A DNA stretch of 42,778 nt from positions 1 through 42,778 of the forward strand of contig JAQXIP010000087.1 in the NCBI GenBank assembly GCA_029007845.1, read 5' to 3'. The stretch comes from Clostridiales bacterium. GTDB taxonomy: Bacteria; Bacillota; Clostridia; Lachnospirales; Lachnospiraceae. The first letter of the stretch is position 1; each line of letters opens with the position of its first letter. The notes below the pieces were generated by a model. It saw nothing but the letters and a program-made list of their open reading frames with translations. It was not told the origin of the DNA and searched no databases. Both the position numbers and the translations under genes were made by a program. This document shows, piece by piece, positions 25,597-36,126 of the stretch.

Positions 25597-26579
25597 AAAA
25601 AGGGGTAATCATCCGCCGGAGTCTGTTTTTTGTTTTTTTAATTCTTTCGGTATTACTGGGAAATGTCGCTGCAAGAATCCAGATTCTTGCGGAAACATCC
25701 CTGAATCTGATTGATAAGACAGAAAAGCTGAATCTGTCAGATTCGGGAATTGATGAAAGCAAACTGATGCAGGATGACAATGTCATTAATATCCTGCTGA
25801 TTGGAGCCGATAAGCGGGCAGACTGGACAGAGGCAGGGCGATCAGATTCTATGATGATTGCGACACTGGACGGAAAGCATAAACGGTTAAAAGTAACTTC
25901 TCTTATGAGGGATCTTTATGTGGAGATACCGGGACATGGACTGGACCGTTTAAATGCAGCTTATGCCTATGGCGGTGTAGATCTTTTGTACAGCACACTG
26001 GCACAGAATTTTAATATTAAGCTGGACGGTTATATTCTTGTAGACTTTAAAGCATTTAAGTCCGTCGTGAACACCATTGGTGGTGTAAATATTGAGATTA
26101 CGGATTGGGAGTATAACTACCTGATTAAAAAATATCCAACCGGTTCAATCCAGAAGTTAAAGCCGGGAATGAATCTGATGAATGGAACCCAGGCATTGGC
26201 TTATTCGCGGATCCGCCAGGACCGTTCTGCTGATTTTGGACGTACGGCAAGGCAGCGAAAAGTGATCCAGTCAGTTTTTACAGAAGTAAAAGAGATGCCT
26301 TTATCCGATGTATACATGCTGATTAACGATGTGCTTCCTTATGTGGCTACGGATCAGACAAATGAAGAGATTACGGATCTGGTAAAGACAGTGCTTACTA
26401 TGGGAACGACAGAGCTGGATCAGTTCCGGATTCCGGTAAACGGAACCTATACGGATGAGACGGTATATCAGGGAGGAACCAAAATGCAGGTTCTCGTTCC
26501 GGATCTGTATGCAAATCGAAATGATCTGGAAGACTTTATCTATAATTATGATGGTGGAGATGCGGAGTACATGCCTTGA
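25593..26579 (+). CDS. LytR-CpsA-Psr (LCP) family cell-wall polymer ligase
   Basis: 328 residues. One N-terminal signal-anchor (residues 9-27) precedes an extracellular LCP domain: NILLIGADKR, RSDSMMIATLDGKHKRLKVT, SLMRDLYVEIPGHGLDRLNA, VDFKAFKSVVNTIGGVNIEI, NGTQALAYSRIRQD and GRTARQRKVIQ. The conserved Arg/Asp residues that grip pyrophosphate are present. The family attaches teichoic acid or capsule to peptidoglycan, matching the GT2 and LicD genes upstream. The -35 of the ilvN promoter overlaps its stop codon. Confidence 0.94.
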   Translation: MKKGVIIRRSLFFVFLILSVLLGNVAARIQILAETSLNLIDKTEKLNLSDSGIDESKLMQDDNVINILLIGADKRADWTEAGRSDSMMIATLDGKHKRLKVTSLMRDLYVEIPGHGLDRLNAAYAYGGVDLLYSTLAQNFNIKLDGYILVDFKAFKSVVNTIGGVNIEITDWEYNYLIKKYPTGSIQKLKPGMNLMNGTQALAYSRIRQDRSADFGRTARQRKVIQSVFTEVKEMPLSDVYMLINDVLPYVATDQTNEEITDLVKTVLTMGTTELDQFRIPVNGTYTDETVYQGGTKMQVLVPDLYANRNDLEDFIYNYDGGDAEYMP

Positions 26580-26604
26580 CAAATAAAAAGCATATTGCTA
26601 CAAT
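26576..26604 (+). promoter_or_regulatory. ilvN-ilvC promoter
   Basis: TTGACA (26576-26581, overlapping the LCP stop), 17 bases, TACAAT (26599-26604). Confidence 0.75.
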
Positions 26605-26635
26605 AACTCTAGTTCTTTACGAACCAATGCACTAG
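26603..26635 (+). promoter_or_regulatory. Leader element shared with the operon at 29719
   Basis: AATAACTC is followed at 26617-26635 by TTACGAACCAATGCACTAG. The same arrangement, differing at only two positions in the 19-base part, lies in the leader at 29626-29653. CTAGT/ACTAG (26609-26613/26631-26635) can close a small stem. Confidence 0.55.
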
Positions 26636-26669
26636 TCTTTTAATTAGACGAGGAAAGGATGAAAGATCC

Positions 26670-27146
26670 ATGAAAAGAATGGTATTTTCTGTTCTGGTTG
26701 ATAATATTCCCGGCGTATTAAGCCGTGTAACGGGATTATTCAGCAGAAGAGGTTATAATATTGACAGTCTTACAGTAGGTGAGACAGAGAATTCGAAGTT
26801 CTCCCGTATGACAATTACGGTTACCGGTGAGACACTGACTCTGGAGCAGATTGAAAAACAGCTTGCGAAGCTGGAAGATGTAGAAGAGATTATTGAACTG
26901 GAAGATGAGGAGTCCGTGACAAGAGAGCTGGTTCTTGTGAAAGTGCAGGCAGACCGCACCGAGCGCCAGGGGATCATTGCCATATCGAATATCTTCCGGG
27001 CCAAGGTGGTAGATGTCTCGATGGATTCCATGATGCTTGAGCTTACCGGCAATCAGGCAAAACTGGATAAGTTTATTAATCTTCTGGACGGATATAAAGT
27101 TCTGGAACTGGTTCGGACTGGAATCACGGGACTGGCAAGAGGTTAA
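26670..27146 (+). CDS. ilvN: Acetolactate synthase small (regulatory) subunit
   Basis: 158 residues with an N-terminal ACT domain (VLVDNIPGVLSRVTGLFSRR then GYNIDSLTVGETE, with the valine-binding residues) and the usual C-terminal ALS_ss_C domain. It confers valine feedback control on IlvB. GAGGAAAGG lies upstream. The catalytic subunit gene is not adjacent but about 9 kb away at 36127; here the partner is ilvC. Confidence 0.95.
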   Translation: MKRMVFSVLVDNIPGVLSRVTGLFSRRGYNIDSLTVGETENSKFSRMTITVTGETLTLEQIEKQLAKLEDVEEIIELEDEESVTRELVLVKVQADRTERQGIIAISNIFRAKVVDVSMDSMMLELTGNQAKLDKFINLLDGYKVLELVRTGITGLARG

Positions 27147-27266
27147 CATAAGCTTATACATAGAATTAGAGTGTACCAGAGAAAAGGTGTGTAACAATAC
27201 GTATATCTGTGCTGCAATGTAATTAAGTAGAGATACACGTTTGTCATAATAATTTAATATTTTTAG

Positions 27267-28301
<1,035 letters not shown>

Positions 28302-28324
28302 TCTTTTGTTGTCTGCGAAATGAT

Positions 28325-28383
28325 AAACCGCAGATTCCTCACCTGTCATGGAAGAATGGCAGGCAGGGAGTCTGCGGTTTTTT
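28325..28383 (+). terminator. ilvC terminator
   Basis: AAACCGCAGA (28325-28334) pairs with TCTGCGGTTT (28371-28380), with an inner CCTGTC..GGCAGG stem, then a run of T. Confidence 0.85.
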
Positions 28384-28402
28384 GGTGGACGAAGACTTGT
28401 TT

Positions 28403-29491
28403 TTATTCGTTTAGCTGCTTCTGATAGAAGGAAAATGCATTTGGCAGGGCGTAGAGCTCGGATAATTCCTTCCGGGTTGCGAAAGTCATATCATGAACGG
28501 AAGTTAGACAATCCGGATTGTTCTTTAAATGAACCAGATATCCAAGCATATGCCATTCGATATGGGAAAATATGTGTTTGGCATCCCCTAGAAGTTGAAT
28601 TGATTCAATTGATAATGCTTCCTGCTCCAGCCGTTTGTCCAGTTCATCCGGTGACAGGTGGCAGTCGATAGATGGAAATTCCCACAGCCCGGCCAGTAAG
28701 CCTTTTTCCGGTCGTTTTATTATGGAGTAACGGTTTTCGTATTCCAGAATGACTATGGTACGATCCTGAATTTTCCGGGGCTTTTTGGGCGACTTATAAG
28801 GAATGGAAGACCAGAGATTCTTATTATAAGCCTCACACATGGAAGAAAGAGGGCAGTAAGCGCCGGATTCTGACCGGACGCAGGCTGGGGCACCATTCGG
28901 AACACAGGTCGTGGCACCTAGATCCATAATGGCCTGATTAAACTTTCCCGGGCATTCTTTTGGTATTACGGGTTTTAATCGTTTTTCCATCTCTTTTTTT
29001 AACCGCGGACTGCTAATATCTGCATCAGAACCGGATAGCCGCATTGTGACCCGGAGCACGTTTCCGTCTACTGCAGGCACAGGGTTTGAAAAGGCTATGG
29101 AGCTGATTGCACCGGCGGTATAGCTGCCGATTCCGGGAAGGGATAGAATGCTGTCATAATCCGAAGGGAATATCCCGTCATGCTGCTCCATGATGATTCC
29201 AGCCGCTTTCTTAAGATTCCTGGCACGGTTATAGTAGCCAAGCCCTTCCCATAATTTCATCAGCCGTTCTTCCGGAACACAAGCCAGAGTGGCAATATCA
29301 GGGACACTGGCAAGAAACCGATGATAATACTCCTTGACTGCTTCGACTCTTGTCTGCTGCAGCATAATCTCCGACAGCCAGACATGGTAAGGTGTGGGAT
29401 CACTGCGCCACGGAAGTGTCCGGGCATTCTCCTCATACCATGACAGAAGAGGGGCAGTCATCCGTTCAAATGGATAGTTGTTGTGCGTCAT
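28403..29491 (-). CDS. mutY: A/G-specific adenine glycosylase with unusual FeS loop
   Basis: 362 residues. It removes A mispaired with 8-oxoguanine. LPWRSDPTPYHVWLSEIMLQ then QTRVEAV includes the catalytic Glu; the HhH is SLPGIGSYTAGAISSIAF and VPAVDGNV supplies the catalytic Asp. The C-terminal NUDIX-like domain (GLLAGLWEFPS) recognises 8-oxoG. The [4Fe-4S] motif reads CVPNGAPAC, VRSESGAY, CPLSSMC: spacing C-x7-C-x8-C-x5-C against the usual C-x6-C-x2-C-x5-C, so about six residues are inserted between the second and third Cys. GAGG lies 8 bases before the ATG. Confidence 0.95.
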   Translation of the reverse strand: MTHNNYPFERMTAPLLSWYEENARTLPWRSDPTPYHVWLSEIMLQQTRVEAVKEYYHRFLASVPDIATLACVPEERLMKLWEGLGYYNRARNLKKAAGIIMEQHDGIFPSDYDSILSLPGIGSYTAGAISSIAFSNPVPAVDGNVLRVTMRLSGSDADISSPRLKKEMEKRLKPVIPKECPGKFNQAIMDLGATTCVPNGAPACVRSESGAYCPLSSMCEAYNKNLWSSIPYKSPKKPRKIQDRTIVILEYENRYSIIKRPEKGLLAGLWEFPSIDCHLSPDELDKRLEQEALSIESIQLLGDAKHIFSHIEWHMLGYLVHLKNNPDCLTSVHDMTFATRKELSELYALPNAFSFYQKQLNE

Positions 29492-29576
29492 GTCTGTAAC
29501 CTCAGCTTTCTAATAAAAGATCATGTGTGAACAGTAACTATACCATAGACAGGAAGTGGTGTCAAAGTATGCGGCA

Positions 29577-29605
29577 TTGCAGGATGGAAAAGTGTATGCT
29601 ATACT
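29577..29605 (+). promoter_or_regulatory. Promoter of the membrane protein / sigma-like operon
   Basis: TTGCAG (29577-29582), 17 bases, TATACT (29600-29605). Confidence 0.65.
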
Positions 29606-29610
29606 TTTAG

Positions 29611-29653
29611 TGCATCGATTTTGAAATAACTCGATTACGAACCGATGCATTAG
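29611..29653 (+). promoter_or_regulatory. Leader hairpin containing the element shared with ilvN
   Basis: TGCATCG (29611-29617) pairs with CGATGCA (29643-29649). AATAACTC (29626) and TTACGAACCGATGCATTAG (29635-29653) match the ilvN leader at 26603-26635. It starts immediately after the promoter. Confidence 0.55.
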
Positions 29654-29718
29654 GTGGCAGCCGGGAGATTGTCCTGAGCTGTGGATGTTGACACAAATGA
29701 ATAAGAAGGGAGATTACA

Positions 29719-30810
29719 ATGGATCCAAATAAGCCAAATGAACCATATCAGCCAAATAATGTGAATTACTATGATATTCCTCCGAGCGGTGGGGACACCA
29801 GTGATACATCCTATGATCAGGGAAATTCATATAGTAGCTCTAACGCACAGCAAAACCAGTATGATCCATATGGTACCCAGACTGGACAGCAAAACCAATA
29901 TGATCCATACGGACAGAGAAGCGGCAGTTATAATCTGAATGGCCAGAATTATGGATATCAGACCAATCAGTCGCAGCAGGGGAAACGACCTCATTTTACA
30001 CTTTATTTTGTGTTTTCTATTATAGAAATATTCTTCTCTACTATTTTCGGTGTGATTTCTCTTATTATGACAATTCTGGCAAATAGTCAGTATAACCAGG
30101 GAGATACACAGGGGGCAAAGGGAAAGCTGATAGTAGCCCGGGTTATGTTGATTATTGGACTGGTACTTAATCTATTATTCTTTGGTGCTGTGGCTGCCTT
30201 TTTGGTAATCGGTCAGATGGATTATTCCAATCAAAAGCCTTCTTATTCCGTGGATATGGATGATGAGGAAAGAACAGTCGGAGAGAGTCCGGATGCAAAG
30301 ATCGGAGAATTATCTTCTGATTGGACTGATTTCAAAGTGGCATTGGATGGGAACCTATATTCTTTCCCATGTAAAGTGTCAGATTTAACAGAACAAAACT
30401 GGGTATTAGACGAAGATTATGAAGATGAAATCGTGGAAGGTGATTCTTATAAGACGGTTCTCTTTGAGAAAGAGGATTACCACATTAGTGTTTATTTAGT
30501 GAATCAATCGGAAAAAGACCAGAAAGTCTCAGAATGCATAGTTGGTGGAGTATCCGTAGATGGAAAGTATGATAATGAGGGACTTACTTTTTCCATCTGT
30601 AAGGGAATATCCATTGGAACCAGTGAGGAAAAAGCAAAGCAGATCTTAGGAGAGCCGGATTATGAATATGTAGGTGATGCAAATGAATTCTGGGATGATT
30701 ACCGTACATGGACATTCTATGCCGATGGAGAAACGTACCGTGGGTTAAACATAACCTTGATTGACCATGAGATTACAACCATTTCAATTGAAAACCAACA
30801 GGAAGAGTGA
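29719..30810 (+). CDS. Membrane protein with Q/N/Y-rich N-terminus and extracytoplasmic C-terminal domain
   Basis: 363 residues. Residues 1-90 are low complexity (Asn, Gln, Tyr, Pro, Gly) with a direct repeat of QNQYDPYG. Two hydrophobic segments follow (about 96-118 and 140-165), arranged like a DUF4190/CD225-type hairpin. An acidic linker and a folded domain of about 165 residues follow, presumably outside the cell; its end (ISIGTSEEKAKQILGEPDYE) looks like a SmpA/OmlA-type helix-turn motif. Function unknown. It is followed 10 bases later by the sigma-like gene. Confidence 0.72.
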   Translation: MDPNKPNEPYQPNNVNYYDIPPSGGDTSDTSYDQGNSYSSSNAQQNQYDPYGTQTGQQNQYDPYGQRSGSYNLNGQNYGYQTNQSQQGKRPHFTLYFVFSIIEIFFSTIFGVISLIMTILANSQYNQGDTQGAKGKLIVARVMLIIGLVLNLLFFGAVAAFLVIGQMDYSNQKPSYSVDMDDEERTVGESPDAKIGELSSDWTDFKVALDGNLYSFPCKVSDLTEQNWVLDEDYEDEIVEGDSYKTVLFEKEDYHISVYLVNQSEKDQKVSECIVGGVSVDGKYDNEGLTFSICKGISIGTSEEKAKQILGEPDYEYVGDANEFWDDYRTWTFYADGETYRGLNITLIDHEITTISIENQQEE

Positions 30811-30820
30811 GCGATTTGTT

Positions 30821-31603
30821 ATGATGGAAAAACAGGATTTTATGGAACTGCTTTCGGAAATCAGGGATTATCAGAAGACGCAGCCAGAACCAATGACAAG
30901 AGAGGAAATCCGGGATTATTTTGACGGAATTGAGTTAAATGATGCCCAGATTGAGATGATCTGCGATTATCTGAAAGAATCCGGAAAAGAGACCGTCCAG
31001 TCGCCGGAAGGAAAAGAAGAACCGGCAGATGATCCGGACGCTTGTGAAACAAAAGAAGAGGCATCCACGGAGGATCAGCAGTACGTGGAGATCTATCTGG
31101 AGGAACTGTCTTACTTAAAGGCAGTTTCTCTGGAGGAAAAACGGCAGCATTTTCAGGTATTGTGTGGAGAGTCGGAAGAGGGCAGGGAACGTGCAAAAGA
31201 AATACTGGTGTCTGCCTATCTTGCGTCGGTTATTCCCATTGCAAAAGAATATACCGGAAAAGGGATGTATCTGTCCGATCTGATTCAGGAGGGCAATCTA
31301 GGCTTAATGGACGCACTGGAAACATTTGAAACAGCCGGGATCAAAGTGGAAGAATCCATCCATGAAGCAGAAGAATATGTGAAACGCTGTGTGCGGGAGG
31401 CAATGCTTTCGGTATTGAATGAGCAGCGTATGGATAAAGATAAGGAAAGTGAATTTGTGGCAAAGACGGCTCTGATCTATGAGGCAAAAAAAGCGCTTGC
31501 CCAGGAGAATGGGAGAAGCGCCACATTAGAGGAACTTTCAGAATATACCAGAATTCCGATCGAAGAGATCATGGACATAGAACGTCTGGCAAAGGAAGAT
31601 TAG
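30821..31603 (+). CDS. Sigma-70-like protein without region 4
   Basis: 260 residues from ATG 30821; 30824 is also possible and the ribosome site is weak. Residues 1-105 are acidic and unlike sigma factors. A sigma region 1.2/2-like part follows (YLEELSYLKAVSLEEK, then VSAYLASVIPIAKEYTGKGMYLSD, LIQEGNLGLMDALETFE). It ends in a region 3-like segment (AQENGRSATLEELSEYTRIP). The usual YA..WIRQAI of region 2.3/2.4 is replaced by YVKRCVREAML, and region 4 is missing. It could be a degenerate sigma factor, a two-part sigma subunit or a core-polymerase binder. Its stop overlaps that of the convergent HD-GYP gene. Confidence 0.8.
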   Translation: MMEKQDFMELLSEIRDYQKTQPEPMTREEIRDYFDGIELNDAQIEMICDYLKESGKETVQSPEGKEEPADDPDACETKEEASTEDQQYVEIYLEELSYLKAVSLEEKRQHFQVLCGESEEGRERAKEILVSAYLASVIPIAKEYTGKGMYLSDLIQEGNLGLMDALETFETAGIKVEESIHEAEEYVKRCVREAMLSVLNEQRMDKDKESEFVAKTALIYEAKKALAQENGRSATLEELSEYTRIPIEEIMDIERLAKED

Positions 31604-32676
31604 AATACTCTTGTGATTTCCAAGTCATAGGAGGCAGATAAGTCTACAAAGTCCGCCCCGCATTTTACAAGGGGATGGGACAGGTCTGCTTTATTAATGT
31701 AGATAATATCGCCGGTTCTTCCGTTGCTGAGTTCGACTCTTGTCTGGAGATAGCTGTTGACAATATGCTCCAGAAAAACAAGAATCAGACGCGGATGGTA
31801 TTTTTCCAGACCTTCGTCCTCAAAATTGCTGATTACCGTAAAAGGACAGAGTGGAGGACGATAGCTGCGCGCAGAAGTCATGGCATCATAGATGTCAACT
31901 ATAGTAATAAGCTGTGCATACAAGTCGATGCGATCCCCTTTAAGCCCGAACGGATAACCGCTTCCATCCCTCTTTTCATGATGAAGCAGAACTGCATTTT
32001 TAATATGAGGGTCAATATCCATCTTCTCAAGAAGTTTATACCCTTGGGTTGTATGGGATTGTACCAGATTGTATTCATCCGGGGTAAGTTTCCCCGGTTT
32101 TTTTATCAGTTCTTTCGGAATCAGTAATTTTCCAATGTCGTGAAGAAGCCCGCATGCGGTCAGCAGCTTTATTTTGGTGGCAGGAAGTTCAAGCCATTCT
32201 CCGAAAATCCGGCTGAGTAATGCTACATTAATGGAATGGGTATACGTCGAATCATCATAGTCCCGCATATTCTGAAGCATGTCTAAAATGGTAAAACTGC
32301 AGTCTGACCTGGCAAGAGACAGAACAGAGGATACAAGTGAGTCAACATTCAGTGCCGCATTCCGTTTGATGACATCGTTAATGGAATCCCGGTAGAGATT
32401 CACTGCGGCATCAAAGTGAGAACGAAATGCAAGAAAATCCGGATGGGTTTTCATCGCTTCAAAATGTGATGGGGTAACCGTTGTGCCGGAATCCGGATCT
32501 ACCATCAGAATCTCATCCTCAATCCGCACAGCCAGAATCGAATAAGTCTGAAGACGAAGAATCACATTTTTTGTTAACACAATATTTTTTGGAAGAATCA
32601 GCTGATGATCGCTGGAATAAATATCTTCTGCCGTTACCATGCCTGGAACTAAGTCTCTGACGGCTACATTCTGCAT
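31600..32676 (-). CDS. HD-GYP domain protein (probable cyclic dinucleotide phosphodiesterase)
   Basis: 358 residues from ATG 32676, which follows AGGGGAGGGG; a longer frame to 32802 has no ribosome site. The N-terminal ~120 residues are an undefined regulatory domain. The HD-GYP domain has the HD pair in CGLLHDIGKLLIP, then HHEKRDGSGYPFGLKG and ITIVDIYDAMTSARSYRPP. The family hydrolyses c-di-GMP (or cGAMP). There is no membrane span, so it is cytosolic. The 3' end overlaps the sigma-like gene by 4 bases on opposite strands. Confidence 0.92.
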   Translation of the reverse strand: MQNVAVRDLVPGMVTAEDIYSSDHQLILPKNIVLTKNVILRLQTYSILAVRIEDEILMVDPDSGTTVTPSHFEAMKTHPDFLAFRSHFDAAVNLYRDSINDVIKRNAALNVDSLVSSVLSLARSDCSFTILDMLQNMRDYDDSTYTHSINVALLSRIFGEWLELPATKIKLLTACGLLHDIGKLLIPKELIKKPGKLTPDEYNLVQSHTTQGYKLLEKMDIDPHIKNAVLLHHEKRDGSGYPFGLKGDRIDLYAQLITIVDIYDAMTSARSYRPPLCPFTVISNFEDEGLEKYHPRLILVFLEHIVNSYLQTRVELSNGRTGDIIYINKADLSHPLVKCGADFVDLSASYDLEITRVF

Positions 32677-32775
32677 ATAATCCCCTCCCCTGAAGATAGC
32701 AATGGATGTTCCTATTGCTATTATAGATTTTTGTCCTACAGGTGTCAACCAGCCATCAGGGAGCAAAGAAGAGTA

Positions 32776-32896
32776 GGTACTAAGGTTTTGCAAAAAACGC
32801 AAAACTAAGTGCCGACGTGTTCAAAGGGATATTTTATGTTACCTGATATTCTGCGTGCTTTCGGCGGCTGCGCGTTCGTCACGGCTGAACCGTTAC
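32776..32896. repeat. Dispersed long palindrome, copy C (half element)
   Basis: It begins inside the shared core (GGTACTAAGGTTTTGC) and runs through AGTGCCGACGTGTTC, ACCTGATATTCTGCGTGC and the end CACGGCTGAACCGTTAC. The left arm is absent, so the large fold cannot form. It lies between the HD-GYP gene and the T-box promoter. Confidence 0.85.
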
Positions 32897-32924
32897 AAAG
32901 AAGAAGGTTTTTTGCTCCTTTTGC

Positions 32925-32953
32925 TTGACATTCCTGTTTTTTATGCGTATACT
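32925..32953 (+). promoter_or_regulatory. Promoter of the T-box/leuB-ilvD-ilvB operon
   Basis: TTGACA (32925-32930), 17 bases, TATACT (32948-32953). Confidence 0.8.
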
Positions 32954-32989
32954 TGTTTTAGCTTTTCAGCTTTCAAATTATTTTACATA

Positions 32990-33290
32990 GGAACAGGCGA
33001 TGATAAGGAGGAGTACATACATATCAATGGCAAAGAGAGAAGATGGCTGGTGCGAATCTTCGCGGCGAGTGTATGGAAGTAGCCTTTGAGCTTTGGACTG
33101 AACAGGATCCGGTGGATTTTTAGTAGGCTCCAACGTAATTCCCACGTTATCGGGAAAAAGCATCGTATCGTTTCATATTGGATACTGTGCTGGCAGAGTG
33201 CAGGAGAGATCCTGAATGCAGGTGGTAACACGGACTTTAGAGTGGTTCGCCCTGGGCAGATTTATGTATCTGTTCGGGGCGTTTTTTGGT
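32990..33290 (+). promoter_or_regulatory. T-box leader, probable valine specifier
   Basis: The T-box core AGGTGGTAACACGG (33220-33233) is clear and is followed by a terminator. In stem I, AGTA at the 5' side and GAA at the 3' side of a CATACA/TGTATG helix form the expected S-turn. The bases after GAA read GTA G, suggesting a GUA (Val) specifier; the lower helix would be AAGG/CCTT. AGAGAG and GCTGGTGCGA fit the rest of stem I. Uncharged tRNA would pair and prevent termination, raising leuB-ilvD-ilvB when valine is short. The specifier call is less certain than the T-box itself. Confidence 0.85.
33248..33287 (+). terminator. T-box terminator
   Basis: CGCCC...CAGAT (33248-33261) pairs with ATCTG...GGGCG (33268-33281), followed by TTTTTT. 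The 5' arm lies just after the antiterminator T-box sequence. Confidence 0.85.
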
Positions 33291-33311
33291 TAGAGAAAGG
33301 ATGAGAACAAT

Positions 33312-34394
33312 ATGCAGTTTCAAACAGCGGTAATCGCAGGAGACGGAATTGGACCGGAGATTGTCCGGGAGGCAAAAAAAGTATTAGACAAAGTGGCAGC
33401 AAAATATCAGCACGAATTTTGCTATACGGATGTGTTGATGGGAGGAGCCTCCATTGATGTACATGGAGTTCCTCTTACCGATGAAGCCATTGAAGCATGT
33501 AAAGCTTCTGACGCAGTATTAATGGGCTCCATCGGCGGAAATACTTCCACTTCCCCGTGGTATCAGCTTCCGCCGGAGAAACGTCCGGAGGCAGGGCTAC
33601 TGAAATTGAGAAAGTCCTTGAACCTGTTTGCCAACCTTCGTCCAGCCTATCTGTATGACGAATTAAAGGGGGCATGTCCGTTAAAAGATGAAATCATCGG
33701 AGATGGATTTGACATGATGATTATGCGGGAATTAACCGGCGGTCTGTATTTTGGAGAGCGTGGAACTGTGGAGGAAAATGGTATTCTTACTGCCCATGAC
33801 TCCCTGACGTATAATGAAAATGAGATCCGCCGTATTGCCAAACGGGGATTTGACATTGCCATGAAGCGGCGGAAAAAAGTGACAAGCGTGGATAAAGCGA
33901 ACGTTCTCGATTCCTCCAGATTATGGAGAAAAGTCGTGGAGGAGGTAGCAAAAGACTACCCAGAGGTACAATATGAACATATGCTTGTTGATAATTGTGC
34001 CATGCAGCTTGTGAAGGATCCGGGACAATTTGATGTAATCCTGACTGAGAATATGTTTGGTGACATTCTCTCTGACGAAGCAAGTATGGTAACCGGTTCA
34101 ATTGGAATGTTATCTTCCGCAAGTTTAAATGACACAAAATTTGGCCTGTATGAACCGAGCCATGGTTCGGCACCTGACATCGCGGGACAGGACATTGCCA
34201 ATCCAATTGCAACCATTCTCTCTGCAGCGATGATGCTCCGGTTCTCCTTTGATCTGGATGAAGCAGCGGATGATATTGAACGTGCAGTAAAGAGTGTGCT
34301 GGCAAAAGGATACCGTACCGTGGATATTATGTCAGAAGGAAAAACCCAGGTGGGAACTACCCAGATGGGCGACTTAATTGCAGCAGAGATATAA
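33312..34394 (+). CDS. leuB: 3-isopropylmalate dehydrogenase
   Basis: 360 residues. It oxidises 3-isopropylmalate to the ketoleucine precursor with NAD+. [17 protein letters not shown], the substrate loop [36 protein letters not shown] and [20 protein letters not shown], and the NAD-site [20 protein letters not shown] are all conserved. GAAAGGATG lies upstream. The other leucine genes (leuA, leuC, leuD) are not in this window. Confidence 0.96.
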   Translation: MQFQTAVIAGDGIGPEIVREAKKVLDKVAAKYQHEFCYTDVLMGGASIDVHGVPLTDEAIEACKASDAVLMGSIGGNTSTSPWYQLPPEKRPEAGLLKLRKSLNLFANLRPAYLYDELKGACPLKDEIIGDGFDMMIMRELTGGLYFGERGTVEENGILTAHDSLTYNENEIRRIAKRGFDIAMKRRKKVTSVDKANVLDSSRLWRKVVEEVAKDYPEVQYEHMLVDNCAMQLVKDPGQFDVILTENMFGDILSDEASMVTGSIGMLSSASLNDTKFGLYEPSHGSAPDIAGQDIANPIATILSAAMMLRFSFDLDEAADDIERAVKSVLAKGYRTVDIMSEGKTQVGTTQMGDLIAAEI

Positions 34395-34413
34395 AAGAAA
34401 GGATGAACAGAAT

Positions 34414-36087
34414 ATGAAGAGTGACGCAGTTACAAAAGGAATGCAGCAGGCACCACACCGTTCCCTGTTTAATGCATTAGGAATGACAAAGGAAGAACTT
34501 GAGAAACCATTAGTTGGAATCGTATGTTCTTATAATGAAATCGTACCGGGACATATGAACCTGGATAAAATTGCCCAGGCCGTAAAATTAGGGGTTGCCA
34601 TGGCAGGTGGTACACCGGTTATGTTCCCTGCAATTGCCGTATGTGATGGAATTGCCATGGGACATGTGGGTATGAAATATTCGTTAGTAACAAGAGATCT
34701 GATTGCAGATTCCACAGAAGCTATGGCACTGGCTCATCAGTTTGATGCCCTTGTTATGATTCCAAACTGTGATAAAAACGTACCGGGACTTTTGATGGCA
34801 GCAGCCAGAGTGAATGTGCCAACTGTATTTGTCAGCGGCGGCCCGATGTTGGCAGGTCATGTGAAAGGCCAGAAGAGAAGCCTTTCCAGCATGTTTGAAG
34901 CCGTTGGTTCTTATGCAGCCGGAACCATGACCGAAGAAGATGTGTGTGAATTTGAGAATAAAGTATGTCCGACCTGTGGTTCCTGTTCCGGAATGTATAC
35001 CGCCAACAGCATGAACTGTCTGACAGAAGCAATCGGTATGGGCCTTCAGGGGAATGGAACGATTCCAGCCGTATATTCTGAGCGGATTAAGCTGGCAAAA
35101 CATGCCGGAATGAAAGTAATGGAATTATTAGAGAAAAACATCCGGCCAAGAGATATTCTTACAAAAGAAGCATTTATGAATGCCCTGACCGTGGATATGG
35201 CACTGGGATGCTCCACCAACACGATGCTTCACCTGCCAGCCATCGCAAAAGAAGCAGGTGTGGAACTTAGCATGGAGATTGCAAATGAAGTCAGTGACCG
35301 TACACCAAACCTCTGTCATCTTGCACCAGCGGGTCCGACTTATATGGAAGACTTAAATGAAGCCGGCGGAATCTATGCAGTTATGAAAGAATTAGCAAAG
35401 AAAGATTTATTAAATCTTGACCTGATTACTGCAACCGGAAAAACCGTGGGAGAGAACATTGAGAACGCAGTAAACCGTAATCCGGAAGTCATTCGTACCA
35501 TTGACAATCCATACAGTGAAACCGGCGGTATTGCCGTATTAAAAGGAAACCTTGCTCCAGACACCGGTGTCGTAAAACGTTCTGCAGTCGTACCGGAAAT
35601 GATGGTTCATGAAGGCCCGGCCAGAGTATTTGACTGTGAAGAAGATGCCATCGTTGCGATCAAAAGTGGAAAGATTGTAGCGGGGGATGTGGTAGTCATC
35701 CGCTATGAAGGGCCAAAAGGCGGTCCGGGTATGCGTGAAATGCTGAATCCGACATCTGCAATTGCCGGAATGGGGCTGGGCTCCAGTGTGGCATTGATTA
35801 CAGACGGACGGTTCTCAGGGGCATCCAGAGGAGCATCCATCGGTCATGTATCACCGGAAGCAGCTGTGGGTGGACCGATTGCTTTAGTAGAAGAAGGAGA
35901 TATCATAGAGATTGATATTCCAAATAATAAATTAAACGTGAAAATATCCGATGAAGAGATGGCAGCAAGAAAAGCAAAATGGCAGCCGAGAGAGCCAAAG
36001 ATTACAACCGGTTATCTGGCACGTTATGCTGCTATGGTTACTTCCGGAAACCGGGGCGCAGTTTTAGAGATCCCGAAAGAACAGTAA
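34414..36087 (+). CDS. ilvD: Dihydroxy-acid dehydratase
   Basis: 557 residues. FeS cluster ligands are in [10 protein letters not shown] and [18 protein letters not shown], the Mg-site region lies in [14 protein letters not shown], and the C-terminal [16 protein letters not shown] and [20 protein letters not shown] are present. It makes 2-ketoisovalerate and 2-keto-3-methylvalerate. ATG 34414 follows AAAGGATG; a frame from 34378 overlaps leuB and is rejected. Second gene of the T-box operon. Confidence 0.97.
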   Translation: MKSDAVTKGMQQAPHRSLFNALGMTKEELEKPLVGIVCSYNEIVPGHMNLDKIAQAVKLGVAMAGGTPVMFPAIAVCDGIAMGHVGMKYSLVTRDLIADSTEAMALAHQFDALVMIPNCDKNVPGLLMAAARVNVPTVFVSGGPMLAGHVKGQKRSLSSMFEAVGSYAAGTMTEEDVCEFENKVCPTCGSCSGMYTANSMNCLTEAIGMGLQGNGTIPAVYSERIKLAKHAGMKVMELLEKNIRPRDILTKEAFMNALTVDMALGCSTNTMLHLPAIAKEAGVELSMEIANEVSDRTPNLCHLAPAGPTYMEDLNEAGGIYAVMKELAKKDLLNLDLITATGKTVGENIENAVNRNPEVIRTIDNPYSETGGIAVLKGNLAPDTGVVKRSAVVPEMMVHEGPARVFDCEEDAIVAIKSGKIVAGDVVVIRYEGPKGGPGMREMLNPTSAIAGMGLGSSVALITDGRFSGASRGASIGHVSPEAAVGGPIALVEEGDIIEIDIPNNKLNVKISDEEMAARKAKWQPREPKITTGYLARYAAMVTSGNRGAVLEIPKEQ

Positions 36088-36126
36088 TAACCGGGAATAC
36101 AGGATGATAAGGAAAGGAACGATATT

